Assembly (NCBI RefSeq): GCF_000275845.1
Contig: NW_006766936.1
Coordinates: forward strand, 62,001 to 126,000
Origin: Dichomitus squalens LYAD-421 SS1
Taxonomy: Eukaryota > Basidiomycota > Agaricomycetes > Polyporales > Polyporaceae
Length of the DNA: 64,000 nt
Reading direction: 5' to 3'
Below, piece after piece: positions 45,025-57,206 of this stretch. How positions within the stretch are numbered: position 1 is the first letter of the stretch; each line of letters opens with the position of its first letter. A model generated the notes under the pieces. It was not told the DNA's origin. It ran no database searches and was given only the letters and a program-made list of their open reading frames with translations. A program made the position numbers and the translations under genes.

Positions 45025-47210
45025 CAGAGAGGCGAGGCTGTGCGAGAGATCTAGGTGTAGAACCAAGCGCCACGATTATCCACGTCAAAGGGGGGTTGTG
45101 GCAGGGCATTCGACTCGTATCGTATGGATGCGAAGGGAGGAAGAAAAGGGTAGTAAACAGAGACGACCAGGACAGGCGAGAACACTCTGACAGAGGCACT
45201 TGAACCAGGAAGGAAACCTCGAGCTGGGAGCTAGATAGTGAAGACGTTGGGTGGTTGAAGACAGTTGTACAGGATGTGCGGGAGAGCAGCGGGAGGAGTG
45301 GGCACGCGAGAGTAGCCGACAACGAAATCATGTGACCGCACGCTCGCTACGCAACGCCAGCCACCCATCCTCCGACGTCTCTCGCCTCATACTCACTGTT
45401 ATCGACAACTCCGACTCTCACACGAGCCCGACTCTAAGCGTATCATCCTATCTGTTTCCGATGCGTTCGAAGGTCACGCGAAAAGGTCGCCGCCAGGGTT
45501 AAGACGGACAAGGACGAGCGGGCTGTTGTTGCCACTGGCACCTCTACTGGCTGCCTTTGCCAACGCTTGTACGCCACCCCAACTTGTACATGCTCACCAC
45601 CGCTTGCTATGCTCGTCCCCCCTTTGACCGCCACGTCTTTCCTGGTCGCGAAGCCGTCGCTTCGCAGAAGAGTTTTCCACTTCCCAAGCACCGTCAACGA
45701 GCTCGCCTCGAAGCCCCAGATGTCCGGGATTACGAGAGTGCCAGTGTGGAACCTCGGAAGTCTTCTTGGCCCGGCAGTCGGACGCCCACAGAGCTGGGTC
45801 CAAGAGCCGACGATCTAGGTAAACGGAAGGATTTCGAGGCGTACCTCATCGGCAGCTGCAACAACGGCGTCCGGAACGCAAGCGCAGCATCTCCAGCACA
45901 GGCTCCTCTTCCATGTGTTCTGAATCCACGCTGTCGAGATATCGTGGATCTTGGAGGCTGCGCGGAGGAAACACGCGAATGACAGTGTCAGCGTGAGTCT
46001 GTCTCGACATAACCCTCTGCCCCCAGGGCCGACCTAGATTCAGCCGTCTGCCCAGTGAAGTTTGTTCTGTTCAAATCCTGATCTCTGAGTCTCGGAAAAC
46101 CATTGTAGCTCTGCCAGGCACGCTAAACCTCCTACTGTGGCGCTGTGGTACACAACGTCTCCCATGGTACCCCTTTTGTTCGTCTCCTGGTGTCGTAGGA
46201 GTCCCCGGGTCCGGTTTGACATTCTCAAGCTGGTGGATGTGGCGCTTCGCTGAGAATCGCGTAAGTGGACTGATCCGGCGAAGAGCGGCAGAACACTCGA
46301 AGTGTGAAGGAATCGATGTGTGGTGGAGGTGTGGTCGCATCCTAGAAGCGCAGACCATCCTCCCCGAGCCTCATTTGCTACCGCAGTCCGGGACCCTACA
46401 TGATGGACCTCGTTTCTAGCTCCTGCCCTCTATTCTGTGACGTGCGTCGCGGGTACAATGCGGGCTTCCGGAAGACATGGGCGGAGCGGACATGAGCAGG
46501 GCCAAGTTGAGTGCTTGGTCAAACCGTTACAACGCATTTTCAAACGATAGGCCCTCTTGAACCCCCAGACAGGTGGTCCAAGGCGTCTTCAAGGTTCTCA
46601 ATAGTGCTCTTGGGCGTCGCGAATGGTCGCTCGGGCTCGCATTTGGGTCGGCTCTCTAACCCACCTGAGCGTGGCTCTTTCGAGAGGGCCCGTTTTCTTG
46701 AGAAGCGCTGCAAGTTGAGGAGGAGCAGAAAAAGGACTCTGGGTCAAGCGTCATGGCTTCAGAGATCTGAGATCGCTGCATCGAATGCGGTTCGCGGAAC
46801 AACCTCGGACTCGCATGCCATCCTGCGCTATACTAGGAGCATTCTCTCCGTGCGTAGTTCCAGGCATCGTTTTAGGGAAGGTTTCGTGCACGATTGCCAG
46901 CGTACCTGCGACGGCGAACAACCGGATCTCAGGCCTCACAAGACAAGGTTTGACAGAAAACTGCGTACATCATTGCGAAAGCGGGTTCTATCTAGCCTCG
47001 CATGTGGGGGCTAGTGCGGTGCTAGGGCTGAGTGTCCAACGCAAGGAGGCCCCTCACTCTTGCATCAAACTTCCAAAGTTCTGGCCGCTTGCGGAGAGGG
47101 CCGTGCGAACTTCATCATCGTGTGAGTCTGACGCAGCGCTCCGCTGTCACCGCGGTGTCGTCTGCACCTCCTCAGACCCGATTCCCTCTCAACGCCCTCG
47201 TCGCACCCTG
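45025..47210. other. Intergenic, no gene seen
   Basis: About 2.2 kb upstream of the P450 at 47215. Frames such as 45557-45982 and 46511-47014 match no family and look like chance frames. Confidence 0.4.
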
Positions 47211-47214
47211 CGCT

Positions 47215-49588
47215 ATGGCTTACACCGTGGGTGGTGTGCCCATTTCCTTGGTTGCTGGCTTTGTCGGCCTTGTGTGGTTGGTCCGCAAGAAGCTCATTGC
47301 CATCTATGTCACCCCCATCGTGGCTTTGAGAGGACCACCTAGCCCAAGCATATTGTATGGCAATTTCCAGCAGTTGGGCAAAGTCGCGGACCCCACTCTT
47401 CTCCAGAAGTGGATGGACGACTATGGGCCGACATTCCTCGCACGATTGTTCATATTGGTTCGCGTTCACCACTTGACGGCAGGCGCTGCTCTAAACCCGT
47501 TGTCTCAGATGCCGTGCTTATGGACGGCTGACCCTCGAGCGATCAATCATATCATCACGCAATCCGGAAAGTACTTCAAACCCAGAGATGGCCGCAAGCA
47601 AGCCGCGCAAATTCTTGGAGAGAGTCAGTAGCTTCATGAATTGTTGTTGCCCTCGAGTCATGTACTGACTACGCTGGTTAGGCCTCATTATTGCCGAAGG
47701 TAGCGTCCCCATACTACATTTCATGCTGGCTTCCATACATCTTGGACTTTTTCTTGACAGGGGAATCTCACAAACGGATGGTGAGTTCAGCCGCATGTGT
47801 ATGGCACAACTTGTATTGACAAGATGTGAATGGTATAGCGCAGGGTGATGGTATGCGTCATGCTTGAAATGATGTCTGTCATTGAACTTATCTAATGACA
47901 ATAAGAACCCTGCGTTTGGCCCAGCACAAGTCCGCGAGTTGACATCTATATTTGTGGAGAAGGCCACTGAGGTACGCCCATAAATCACCAGCTCAGACTG
48001 GAAGCTGAAAAGATGTCGAATCAGCTGCGCGAGTACTGGAAGTCTGCCATGGTTAAAGAAGGCGGCACGCTTAGAGTGAACGTTATCGAGGACCTCAGCA
48101 AGACGACGCTTGATGTGATCGGATTGGCAGGTGACCTGAACGAGTGGCCGCATGCAGCCAGACGCTAATTGCTGAGGGACAGGATTCGATCACAACCTGG
48201 ACTCGTTGAAGCCCGGGAGCGAACGCAAGGAGCTCAATGCCGCTATTCGGCATCTCTTCAAAAAGCCACCAAACATGACGGTCTTTCGCGTTCTGCTAGA
48301 TTATGCGCCTTGGCTGAACCTCTTTGTGAGTCTACCCAAGATCTTCCACCTGATACTGCAACGTGACGTCCACTCACAAACCATTCGCCAGCCGGATGAG
48401 CGCCTGCGAAATCTCATCGAGGCGCAGAAAGTTATGCGTCGCGTTGCACGGCAGCTCATCGAAGACAAGAAGGCAGCGATCAAGGCGTCATCAGAGGACG
48501 ACGAGCATGTCGGGCGAGGGAGCGTTCATGGGCGCGATCTCCTCACGCTTCTGATCAAGGCAAATATGGCATCGGACATTCCTGTAGATCAACGTTTGTC
48601 GGATGATGAAGTTTTGTCTCGTGAGTGCCTTTTTTTCTCAAAAGTAATATCGAAGAGCATGACGTGATCTAATAATGACCCCAGAGATTCCGACGTAAGA
48701 AAAACTGAGAACTCGGTCGTTCTGTGATGCTCAGTATATTCCTAGCTTCCTTCTCGCTGGCCATGAAACCACAAGCGTAGCGACTACATGGGCTCTGTAT
48801 GCCCTAAGCGAGTCCCCTCGTATCCAGAGAAAGTTGCGCGAGGAACTCCTTGCAGTTCCTACGGAGACTCCTACGATGGAGGATCTGCATGCTCTTCCGT
48901 ATCTCGACCAGTTCGTGCACGAGACTCTCCGCTTGTATCCTCCGGTGACGAACACAATGCGCGCGGCCAACGAAGATGACGTGATCCCCCTCGGGGAGCC
49001 GATCATCGACAAGAAGGGGAACGTACTACATGAGATACCGTATGTCTATCTGTCATCCTTGTGGCTGCTGCACACTGACAGCGAGGAATCTACCGGCGAC
49101 AGAGTGGCAAAGGGTACTCGTATCGTGATCCCCATTCTTGCAGTTCACAGGTCGAAGGCAATCTGGGGCGAAGATGCCCTTGAATTCAAGTACGGGTTCA
49201 CAAACCGTCCAGCTGTCCTAACGAATACTGAACCGTTCATTCCAACAGGCCGGAGCGCTGGGAGAATTTGCCGGAAACAGTTTCCAGCGTTCCGGGTGTC
49301 TGGGGCCATCTCCTTACGTTCCTCGGTGGTCCACACGGATGCATCGGGTACAGGTTCTCGGTCACCGAGTTCGTTCGCTCGCATTCCGGTCATGAACGGC
49401 ATACTGACAAGTCTTACAGGCTGAAGGCTCTCCTCTTCGCCCTCGTGCGCGAGTTCGAATTCGAGTTGGCCGTGCCGCACGGAGACATTGTGCCGATGGG
49501 ACTGCTGGTGCAGCGGCCGGTCGTTCGGAACGAGCTCAACAAGGGGTCGCAGATGCCCATGATAATACGGCCATACCAGCCGTCGTGA
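47215..49588 (+). CDS. Cytochrome P450 (AGHETTS type)
   Basis: Heme-thiolate monooxygenase of roughly 540 residues, ATG at 47215. The N-terminal anchor is [16 protein letters not shown]. Conserved parts after splicing: [50 protein letters not shown] (I-helix), [11 protein letters not shown] (ExxR), [11 protein letters not shown] and the heme loop [14 protein letters not shown]. About a dozen introns were removed, one flanking a 12-nt exon at 47839-47850. The acceptor before FLLAGHETT is the second AG (near 48747); using the first breaks the frame. The heme loop form is common in basidiomycete P450 families distinct from the two P450 copies at 36960 and 50128. It is ER-anchored by family. A role in the neighbouring terpenoid pathway is suggested only by location. 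Confidence 0.85.
47839..47850 (+). other. 12-nt microexon (P450)
   Basis: The exon CGCAGGGTGATG encodes RRVM between HKRM and NPAFG. It is bounded by TATAG and GTATGC, and restores the family sequence before NPAFG. Without it the conserved segment is missing four residues. Confidence 0.65.
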
Positions 49589-49589
49589 C

Positions 49590-50125
49590 TTTTGGAGCTC
49601 GGAACGTCGTCGACTCTATCGCTCTGGCGGTGTGAGGGGCTCACGTTATATTCGTGATTAGTACGTGTAGTATTTCGAGTAGCAGCTACATGGTATAAAT
49701 TGGTGCCGGAAATGCCCTGAGTGCTCTGACACATGGACACGTTCAGGAACTCCGTAAGGAATCCGTGATAGCCAAAACCGGGCCACACTTCCCTCAAATG
49801 CAACATTTCGCCTATCGCGCTTGGTCGGAATATGCCGTAATCTGCGTTGCATTTACATATATATAGACCTCTTCGGCCTGCCTCCCTCAAGCACCAGAGA
49901 GACCCCACTTTTCGATATTCGCTATCTGCAGCATCGTCCGGGTTGTCAACTCTGGCCTCTGTTCATCTCCATACGGACCTGTTCTTCGTGGTCAGAATAT
50001 TACTACAGAACAGTGTTTGGTAATAAAACAGCACATATATATCGATCAGCCGATTGGCTTCAAGTTACAGCCTACAAGTAACATCAACAAATTGCCACCC
50101 AATACATGCTTCCAGTAATCAGCAT
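49590..50125. other. Convergent spacer, no gene seen
   Basis: Between the 3' ends of two P450 genes on opposite strands. AT-rich in places (TATATATATAG-like near 49855 and 50035); no gene. Confidence 0.45.
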
Positions 50126-50127
50126 AA

Positions 50128-52270
50128 TCACAAACGGCCTTCAAGCACCTCGAGAGTATCGCGGGCACGAACATCTACCACGAGCGGAACGTTCAACGAG
50201 GCAGTAAAGGACTCAGCGAGCTCTGGCTTCTGGTAAATCAAGCCAGATGCGGTGGCGCCCTTGGAAGGCGCGAAATCGAAGTACGGGAGTATGCCTGAGA
50301 GACAAGCGATGAACTCGTACATGACAAGCTGCTGCCCAGGGCTAGCGACCCGCCGACCAGTGTCAGCAACAGTAATCAGAGAAGATATGTAGGCTACACG
50401 CACCAGAATCTCGGTCCAGCGCCGAAACAGTTGAACTTGGCCGGAGATGGCTTCACGAAATGTCCCTCGGCATCGAGGTGGCGCCCGGGGTCGAACAAGT
50501 GTGCCGTTGGTCCCCATACCTATGGTCAATACAATATGAGTTGAATGGTCCAGCTGAAAACGTTGCGGCCTTTCTGACATACATCTTCGTTCCTCATCAT
50601 GTGATAGTCTGACCAGAAGACATAGTCTCCCTTCTCTACTTTGACCGCAGGGAGGTTATGCTCTGGGAGAGCTGGGAGTATATCGTCCTGAAGAGCCAAC
50701 CGAGCGTTCTTCGGTAGCCCTGGCCATAGACGAACCGTTTCGTAGAATACTGCTAGATGGACGTGGTAGCGCTTGAATGTCGATTTGGTAAGTCTAGGAG
50801 ACCTGAGGCAAGTGCGATTGGGAGCTTACTGCGACTTCAGAGTATTCTGCCTCCCGAGTTGGGTCCCTGATCGCCATTGCTTCCTCTCGCAGGCGATCCA
50901 CCCACTGAGGGGCGTCCATGAGTGCATGAAGAGCCCACGAGAGTACATTCTGGGTGTTGTCGCGTCCCACGAACAGCATGGTGACCAGGATATCACGGAT
51001 CAGGATCGGGTCATCGAAGGCGGGGTCTTACAGAAGCACGGAAACAAAGTCGCCATGGCCTTTCCCCTCAGACTTTTCCGCCATAGTCGACGCCTGGCTT
51101 CTCTGAGCACGCACTATATCCTCTACCCGCCTGCGGATAAAGGAGCGAGCGTGGTTGAAGCGCCAACGCTCTCCCGACAGCTGTCATGATCATGTCAGGC
51201 TTTCGGAGACCGGCACTTACGCCGCTTATTGACTCACTATTTCTGACCACTGCCAGACGGGATTGAAAAGACGTCTGTTCATGCCCACGTCAGCAACCGT
51301 AGCTCTGTGGCGATTGACGCGTACTCACTTGGCCGAAATCTGGTTGAGCGTTACTAACGCATCTCGGAGTGGGTCATCACGGTCCAAGCACGAAACGTCC
51401 CCTTCCAGAATATTCGTCTTTTCGTTTATGTGGGAACGAGTAAAGATGGTGATCGCAATACGACCCGCGAAGTCTAGTTACACCGGTGCCACCATCAGCA
51501 TCAATCTGCAATGGGCCTTTATAACTTGCAAACTTACCGCTCCAGTCTATGGGCACGCCCTTCTTGCTAGCGCTAAGTAGCAGCGCGCGAGCAATAGGTA
51601 CTATCTGAACGAGCATCAGGTCCCGAGCCCATGAAACGGCGCGTGAATAAGAAAGACACAATTACCTCGTTCATAGCATGCGAGACATGATCAGTAAAGG
51701 ATCTGACTGTGAAGATTGGGCTGTCCAACGCGAACCGCTCGTATTATGAGCCCGGAATCTAGTTGCCATGTATGATGTACTGACTAGATCGATTTTCGTG
51801 CGAGCCGCCACTGTGCGCCTTCGGATGCCACGGGGGCTCTTCCTCCGGGGAACTCGTGGAAGATCTTATTGGCGTATGGGCCGCGAGAGTACATCTTCAT
51901 ATCAGCTGCAACCCCCTCAGCATTAGCACCTTGGATGTCTAGCAATATCTCAGACTCTCGTACCTTGCTTTATGTGAGCAAGCCATTCGGGGCGGTTAAT
52001 CAGTATGCCTCTCCCCCATGGTAGGATGGTAAAGGTGCAAGCGGGCCCATAGTCAGACAGGAGATGGTTGAACCAGTCTAGAATACGAGTCTGCCACGGG
52101 ATGGCTTGGAGAGAGTTTCCCACCAAGGGATGGCCCTTCGGTCCTGGGAGGTCCGGGCGAGCGTTGGTCGTGACGAGACGGTCTGGATACGCGATGTAAA
52201 GGAGGGTGCCAGAAAAGGTCAGCACCACCAAAGCGAGAGTCCAGGTGTCGAGTGTATTGAGCACAGACAT
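50128..52270 (-). pseudogene. Cytochrome P450, copy 2, with in-frame stop
   Basis: Close paralogue of the P450 at 36960-39074 with the same exon plan. ATG at 52270; anchor LDTWTLALVVLTFSGTLLYI; hinge ARPDLPGPKGHPLVGN. ExxR lies in FYETVRLWP and the heme loop is FGAGPRFCPGQQ, again with the Cys codon split by an intron (50404/50341). A TAA at 51028-51030 falls in the middle of an exon, where copy 1 has GAA (LLEDPAF). It would stop the protein near residue 290, before the I-helix, so no heme site is made. No alternative splice site rescues it without removing the I-helix. The I-helix also reads LFVGRDNTQ, with Val for the usual Ala. Everything else is open and well conserved, so the loss is recent, or the base is a sequencing error. 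If the base is wrong, this is a functional second P450. Confidence 0.7.
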
Positions 52271-52274
52271 TGCA

Positions 52275-53760
52275 GAGCGATATGGTGCTCGGACGAGCTC
52301 CGCATGGACGCGGATGAGCTTAGGGTTTATGAAGGTATTGTCATGTTCCGAGGCCGTGAATGATTTGGTTCAATGTCAGCGGACAAAAAATACTGCAATT
52401 CTCTGAGTCAGAGTCTCGGAGCCTCAACCTCGGAATCGAATCTACTCCATGTCAGTCGACTCCAGTGGCCATCCAGAGAAGATCCCTGACCATCATTGAT
52501 GCTTCAGCGAGTGTGTGAAATCCGCGCCCAGTGCCTCAAGCCGCGTGGTCTCACGTATCTATGCAAGCATCCAGAAGGGTCAGTTACAGCGGCACCCTTG
52601 GTGCGCCCACGACTGAAGAAGTCAATATATGGTACCATCTGAAGTTGAGTATGTTCGTAGAAGTCGAAGATAAGCAGCGGTGTCTCGGGTCTCGGGCGTC
52701 CGACAGGGATAACTATATATGGCACACTGATTATGAGGCTATGCCATGCATACTCTCATGCGCGCGGCTGTCGTCTGTTCCTTGCAGTATTGCGGGAAGC
52801 GCTAGTACTCTGTTTTGGACGCAGGGCGTTATGACGGCTCTGCATGACTGCCTGTGTGAGCTGTCAGCCAGCTTCATCCGGCGCTGCTCCGCGTCATTGC
52901 ATAGATAGAACGCACGGCTGTCAACGAGAAACTCCGCAGCCGGCGCTGCAACCTCATGTAAACCAACAGTACAAGGGGCATCTCCGGTTCGTGGAGGGCA
53001 TCCGGAATATCATGGAGACCAACTACTTCGGTAAGATTGTACATGGCAGCGAAGTGTAGGCACGGGTATCTGATCGGCACCATGCCACCGAAGGGTAAGG
53101 CGATGTGCGAGGATCTCAGCTGAAACACTTTGAACTGGGCCCGGGGCTCCCGGGCCATGAGCTTAAACAAAGCCTGTCAAGCAGGGCCCGGAGCTGTTGA
53201 GGGGCTCAGACAAAAGCCCTCACTTTGGAAATGTGCACGGCCGGTTATTCACCGCAAGTCGTGACCTGGACCTTGTTCAGTTCAGTCTATCTCAGCTGAA
53301 GTATACCACCTCGGTCTAAGCCCCGATTCCGTCTTGACAGGCTGTATACCCTCCGTGTAAGGGAACGACTACCCACTGTGTCGTACCTGAGACTGCACCC
53401 GCAGAAAGCCTCGTCGACCCCAGTCCAGGTCCATGACATCCAAGGTGACGTCGATCACAGGAGAAGTCAGTATGAGCGGGATTACGGCAATCGGACACGG
53501 ACGGAAAAGAAGATGTCATTCTTAGCGTTTAGGGAGTGGAAGAATAATTCCTCCAACCGGTATGAATCACTCACGCTGATTACCAGGAAGTACACGCACC
53601 ATGTGTGACTACATCTTCACGCATCGACTGTTTGATTGCTATCACGAGAACAAGCATGCACCAACGGGCATGGCAATACATGATTCAGCCGATAGATTAT
53701 TTAAAGCCTGCTTCAATATGTGCGAGGGCGCAGCTACCTGATGGGCAAAGCGGTATTGTT
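52275..53760. other. Intergenic, no gene seen
   Basis: Promoter side of P450 copy 2 and the 3' side of the DUF6534 copy 2. No gene, RNA gene or intact mobile element was recognised. Confidence 0.4.
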
Positions 53761-53766
53761 GCGGGC

Positions 53767-56054
53767 TTACACCAGATAGGAGTCCTTAGATAGATTATGC
53801 ATATCTCTCTCGGCTGTATCTGAGAGCCGGGGCCGAGAATCCACCCCAAACTGCAGAGCGGCGACGGAACCCGTAGTCACAACATCTTTGGAGCTCGTCG
53901 TGGTTGTTCCTCTAGCGAACGCCATCTGCAGACGTTCAAAAACCTCGTCAGACAGTGTCGACTTGGGAGCATATCCCGATGTGCTCACCGATCCGAGTTC
54001 CAGTCCACTGACCATAGTCCCAGTGCTCGGGCCGCTTCGGACTGGTGGGAAACGGTACGGGCTCAGGTCAGAGCTACTCATATCTCCATGTTTTTGGATG
54101 AAGCGTCTTGAAATGAGGCTGTTTTCGGCTATGTGAGCGCGCAAAGCAATTGTGATCAATGAGACTCACGCAGTGACTAGCGAGTTGCTGTAGACTGTGT
54201 AGTTCGGTGAGTAAGTATTCAGATGGTTGAAGAGGAAGGAAAATCATACCTTGCTGGCCCACGATAAGGAACACTGTGAAAACGACATTGTGTGGCATGA
54301 CTGTGGACTAATAGTCCGACAGTTTCAGCGACCCTTGTTTGGTCGCATAGAACACGAACGACGGGGACGTACCAGAATGACAGAGCCTATGTTGAAGATG
54401 CTGTAAGAGGTTTCTGTAAACTTAGATCTGAGGACGGTAGAAGGGTGGAACGGTACCAAATCAAAAGCCCTACATCATACTCAGAATAACGATCGTCACA
54501 GACATTCGAATTGCGTACCACTGCTGATAGTATACAATATTAACAGGTTTATCATTGAGCTGGTCCTGAAAATAAATATCATTAGGCAAAAGCACAACAC
54601 ATGGATACAAGAACAGCTGAAGTACCGTTGTATGCCAGTCCTACTGGTGTGGAGAGCGTATATGAGAACGCCAGTCAACTGGATGTCCGCCGCTAGTAGG
54701 AGCGAAGACGCAGTGATAGCACCGCCGCCCCACTGTTAGAGCATCAGTGTACGGGTGAGATCAACAACAAGCTCGGCATGCATACTTGACCGGCGGCCAC
54801 GTCTTGAGTCAGATTTTTGATGGCAAAGCTATGAAGTGTCAGCTGTTTCGAAATGCGCTAATGATGGCAAATTCACTGACGCTTCAGCGGTAAGAGCTGA
54901 TGGCGATCAGCATATAATAGCCATAGGTGTGGCGTAGACAGAATTTGAGGCTCACCGAAATATGAACCTGAAATCCGGTGCAATGAGCGACAGACATTGT
55001 GATGGCAAACCCGTACGCACCGACGCCACCGAGAATCAAAAGGGTCTAGAAATAGACAGGGTCATCACTCTGGGTGCATTCAGAAGATGGACTAGCTCAC
55101 TGGAAGAATGGCAAACTTTCTGTACTGTTCTCCGACTGCACAACCGTCAATATGTCACGCTGCAAGTTGCTCAATGTGTGCCCACCCATGTACACTCTCC
55201 GTACAAAGAACCTGAGTGAGAAACGGCGGAGTATGAATTAGACTGCTGCTCGAAACCTGCGCACGCAGAAGGACGTACATTTCAACGAGCAAAATGTTGA
55301 CAGGCTTCCAACCCACCCTCTCAGTCAGGAACTAGCGAAAGGTGAACCGCCAAGTTGAGTGGGGACTCACACCGATGACGGTTGTAGCCTGAGGGACGGG
55401 ATGTCACCATCGAGATCTGAAGTTATCCTATAGGTAGTAGTGTAAACATACCGTCGCAGAGCTATGCAAAATATTAGTCAAGCATGGTACGAGAAAGGAG
55501 ACCCACGCACACAACAACGCCCGACAAGAGTATCCCGGGGTTGAAGTAGTTTGATACCATGTAGAAGTAGCTGGTGCGGTCCCATCAGCTCTTAAACAGG
55601 TGAAAGAGTTGATGATCCATACCAGGTATGTATAGCCAAGGCAACAGAGACGGTCTGCAAGGCACTAACCAAAACCTCAATGAGCGTGCCCAACGTCGCG
55701 TCTCCTCTTCTGCTTTACTACTCACACCGTTATGCCAACCTGCAACCAATGTTAGTTACATTATTCGACAAGGGTCCGAGTTGCTGCGATCCTCACCCAA
55801 ATCTTGAGGTATGGCGGGTCCTTCGGATATAGCCGAAAGTAGCGGAACGTCTGCAATAGCAGGATCCCTTCCAACCTAGGTACTCGTAGAAGGATGAGTT
55901 CCGAGGGACTTGGTAGCCGCTGAGAGTATGCTCACAAGGTACTAATGAACGAACCGACAAGCCATGAGCCAAGCCCGCTGTAGAACGCAGATGGAATCAA
56001 AGACGAGATGCCGGCAAGTGTTTCGCGCGTGGAGTGGAGGTCATTTTCGAACAT
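53767..56054 (-). CDS. DUF6534 membrane protein, copy 2
   Basis: Paralogue of the DUF6534 gene at 34094-36156; unknown biochemical role. Likely ATG at 56054 (MFENDLHSTRETLAGISSLI). Pieces in order: FYSGLGSWLVGSFISTL, LEGILLLQTFRYFRLYPKD, PPYLKIWV, FFVRRVYMG, TGVLIYALHTSRTGIQ, MINLLILYTISSGLLIC, IFNIGSVILSTVMPHNVVF, VYSNSLVTALISRRFIQKHG. It ends with a long hydrophilic Ser/Thr-rich tail that stops at 53767. One intron near 54400 must use its second AG (CTTACAG), because the first would create a stop; the protein then continues correctly. Exons between about 54700 and 55500 are only roughly placed. It has the same strand as P450 copy 2 beside it, whereas copy 1 faces its P450, so one member of the pair was inverted. 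Confidence 0.7.
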
Positions 56055-56059
56055 GGCTG

Positions 56060-57200
56060 CGGTGGGTCTGATTAGTCGACAATGGGAATGTGAAGTAGTA
56101 GTATATGTGTTGCTGAGGCGGTGCCAGTACAAACTTGAATCGCCGGCGCCTGCACGACTCGTCCGTTTGGCTTCCAGCATGGGGCCCGTCGGCTCTCCAT
56201 CTCTGATGGGGCGCCCATTTGGACAGGCTCAGTTACCTTCAAGACCATGTAAGGAATGCGATGTGCCGCGGTCATTTGGGCTAGAGCAGCGCAGGCCCCG
56301 AGACGCTGTCGCGCTCGGAGGAAATTAGAGCGGTTCTGTGTTGTCGTCTGCCACTGTATCTCCGCATTTGGCTGAAATATATTCCATCAGCCAATTGCGG
56401 CCTATGACGCTACCGGCGCATTGTACAGTTGGGATTGGTACTTCCGGTATGCTGCACTTGATGTGACTACCAGACTGTGGTGATTCGAAATCGCATGGCG
56501 AGAGCGGAGGAAAAGACCAAGATTTCAATGCCGCGTGGCAGAGCCGCGCGTGCTACGTGATTGCCAAGCGCTCAGGCGAATGTGGAAGGGGTGCGCGAAG
56601 CGCGCATCCTTGAGCTCGACGACATCTCTCCTCCTCCCACCGTCCACGTCCGGCCTCACGCCCCGCAAACGCAACCCACTTACCGCTCACAATGCTTCCC
56701 AGTGTCCGGAAGCGTTGGAAATCGTGCGACGAACTGTCCACGCCCTCGATTCGGAGCTGTTTCGTCCGTGAGGAGAACGCCTCGTGCCTGGGCGTGGTTC
56801 CGCGGGCGCTCCATTTCCCCGTGCGGCGTATCAGGGTTTCGTTCCTTACCAGTCCTGGGAGATCTTCCCTCAACAGTGGATGAGACAGCCAAAAGGAAGC
56901 GGTACTGTAAACGTCCGGCTCGGGCAGGGTCCAACCGCACCACGGGACGGCCTGTTCTTAAAAAAAACTGTTCGACGCCCTACATCCATCACAGTTCATG
57001 ATCACCTTCCACTGCGGTACTCCCAGTGATCCTTCAGTTCCCCGATATTCACACGTCCGCTCGAATCCAGCTTCCTAGGAGGCTGCTGATGCTTGAGCTT
57101 CGTGTTCGGCCGTGAGGACCCCTGATACCTGGATCAGCTTCCATACTCCATACTTGAATATGCTTCCCTCGACGGCAGACCTTGCAGGAGCTCCCTCCAC
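56060..57200. other. Divergent promoter region, no gene seen
   Basis: Lies between the DUF6534 copy 2 (minus) and the MFS gene (plus). Both promoters should be here. No gene was supported. Confidence 0.4.
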
Positions 57201-57206
57201 CAGACA

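Noticed and set aside
54360..54480. Apparent stop in DUF6534 copy 2
   Set aside because: It appears only if the first AG acceptor is used; the second AG (CTTACAG) restores the family sequence.
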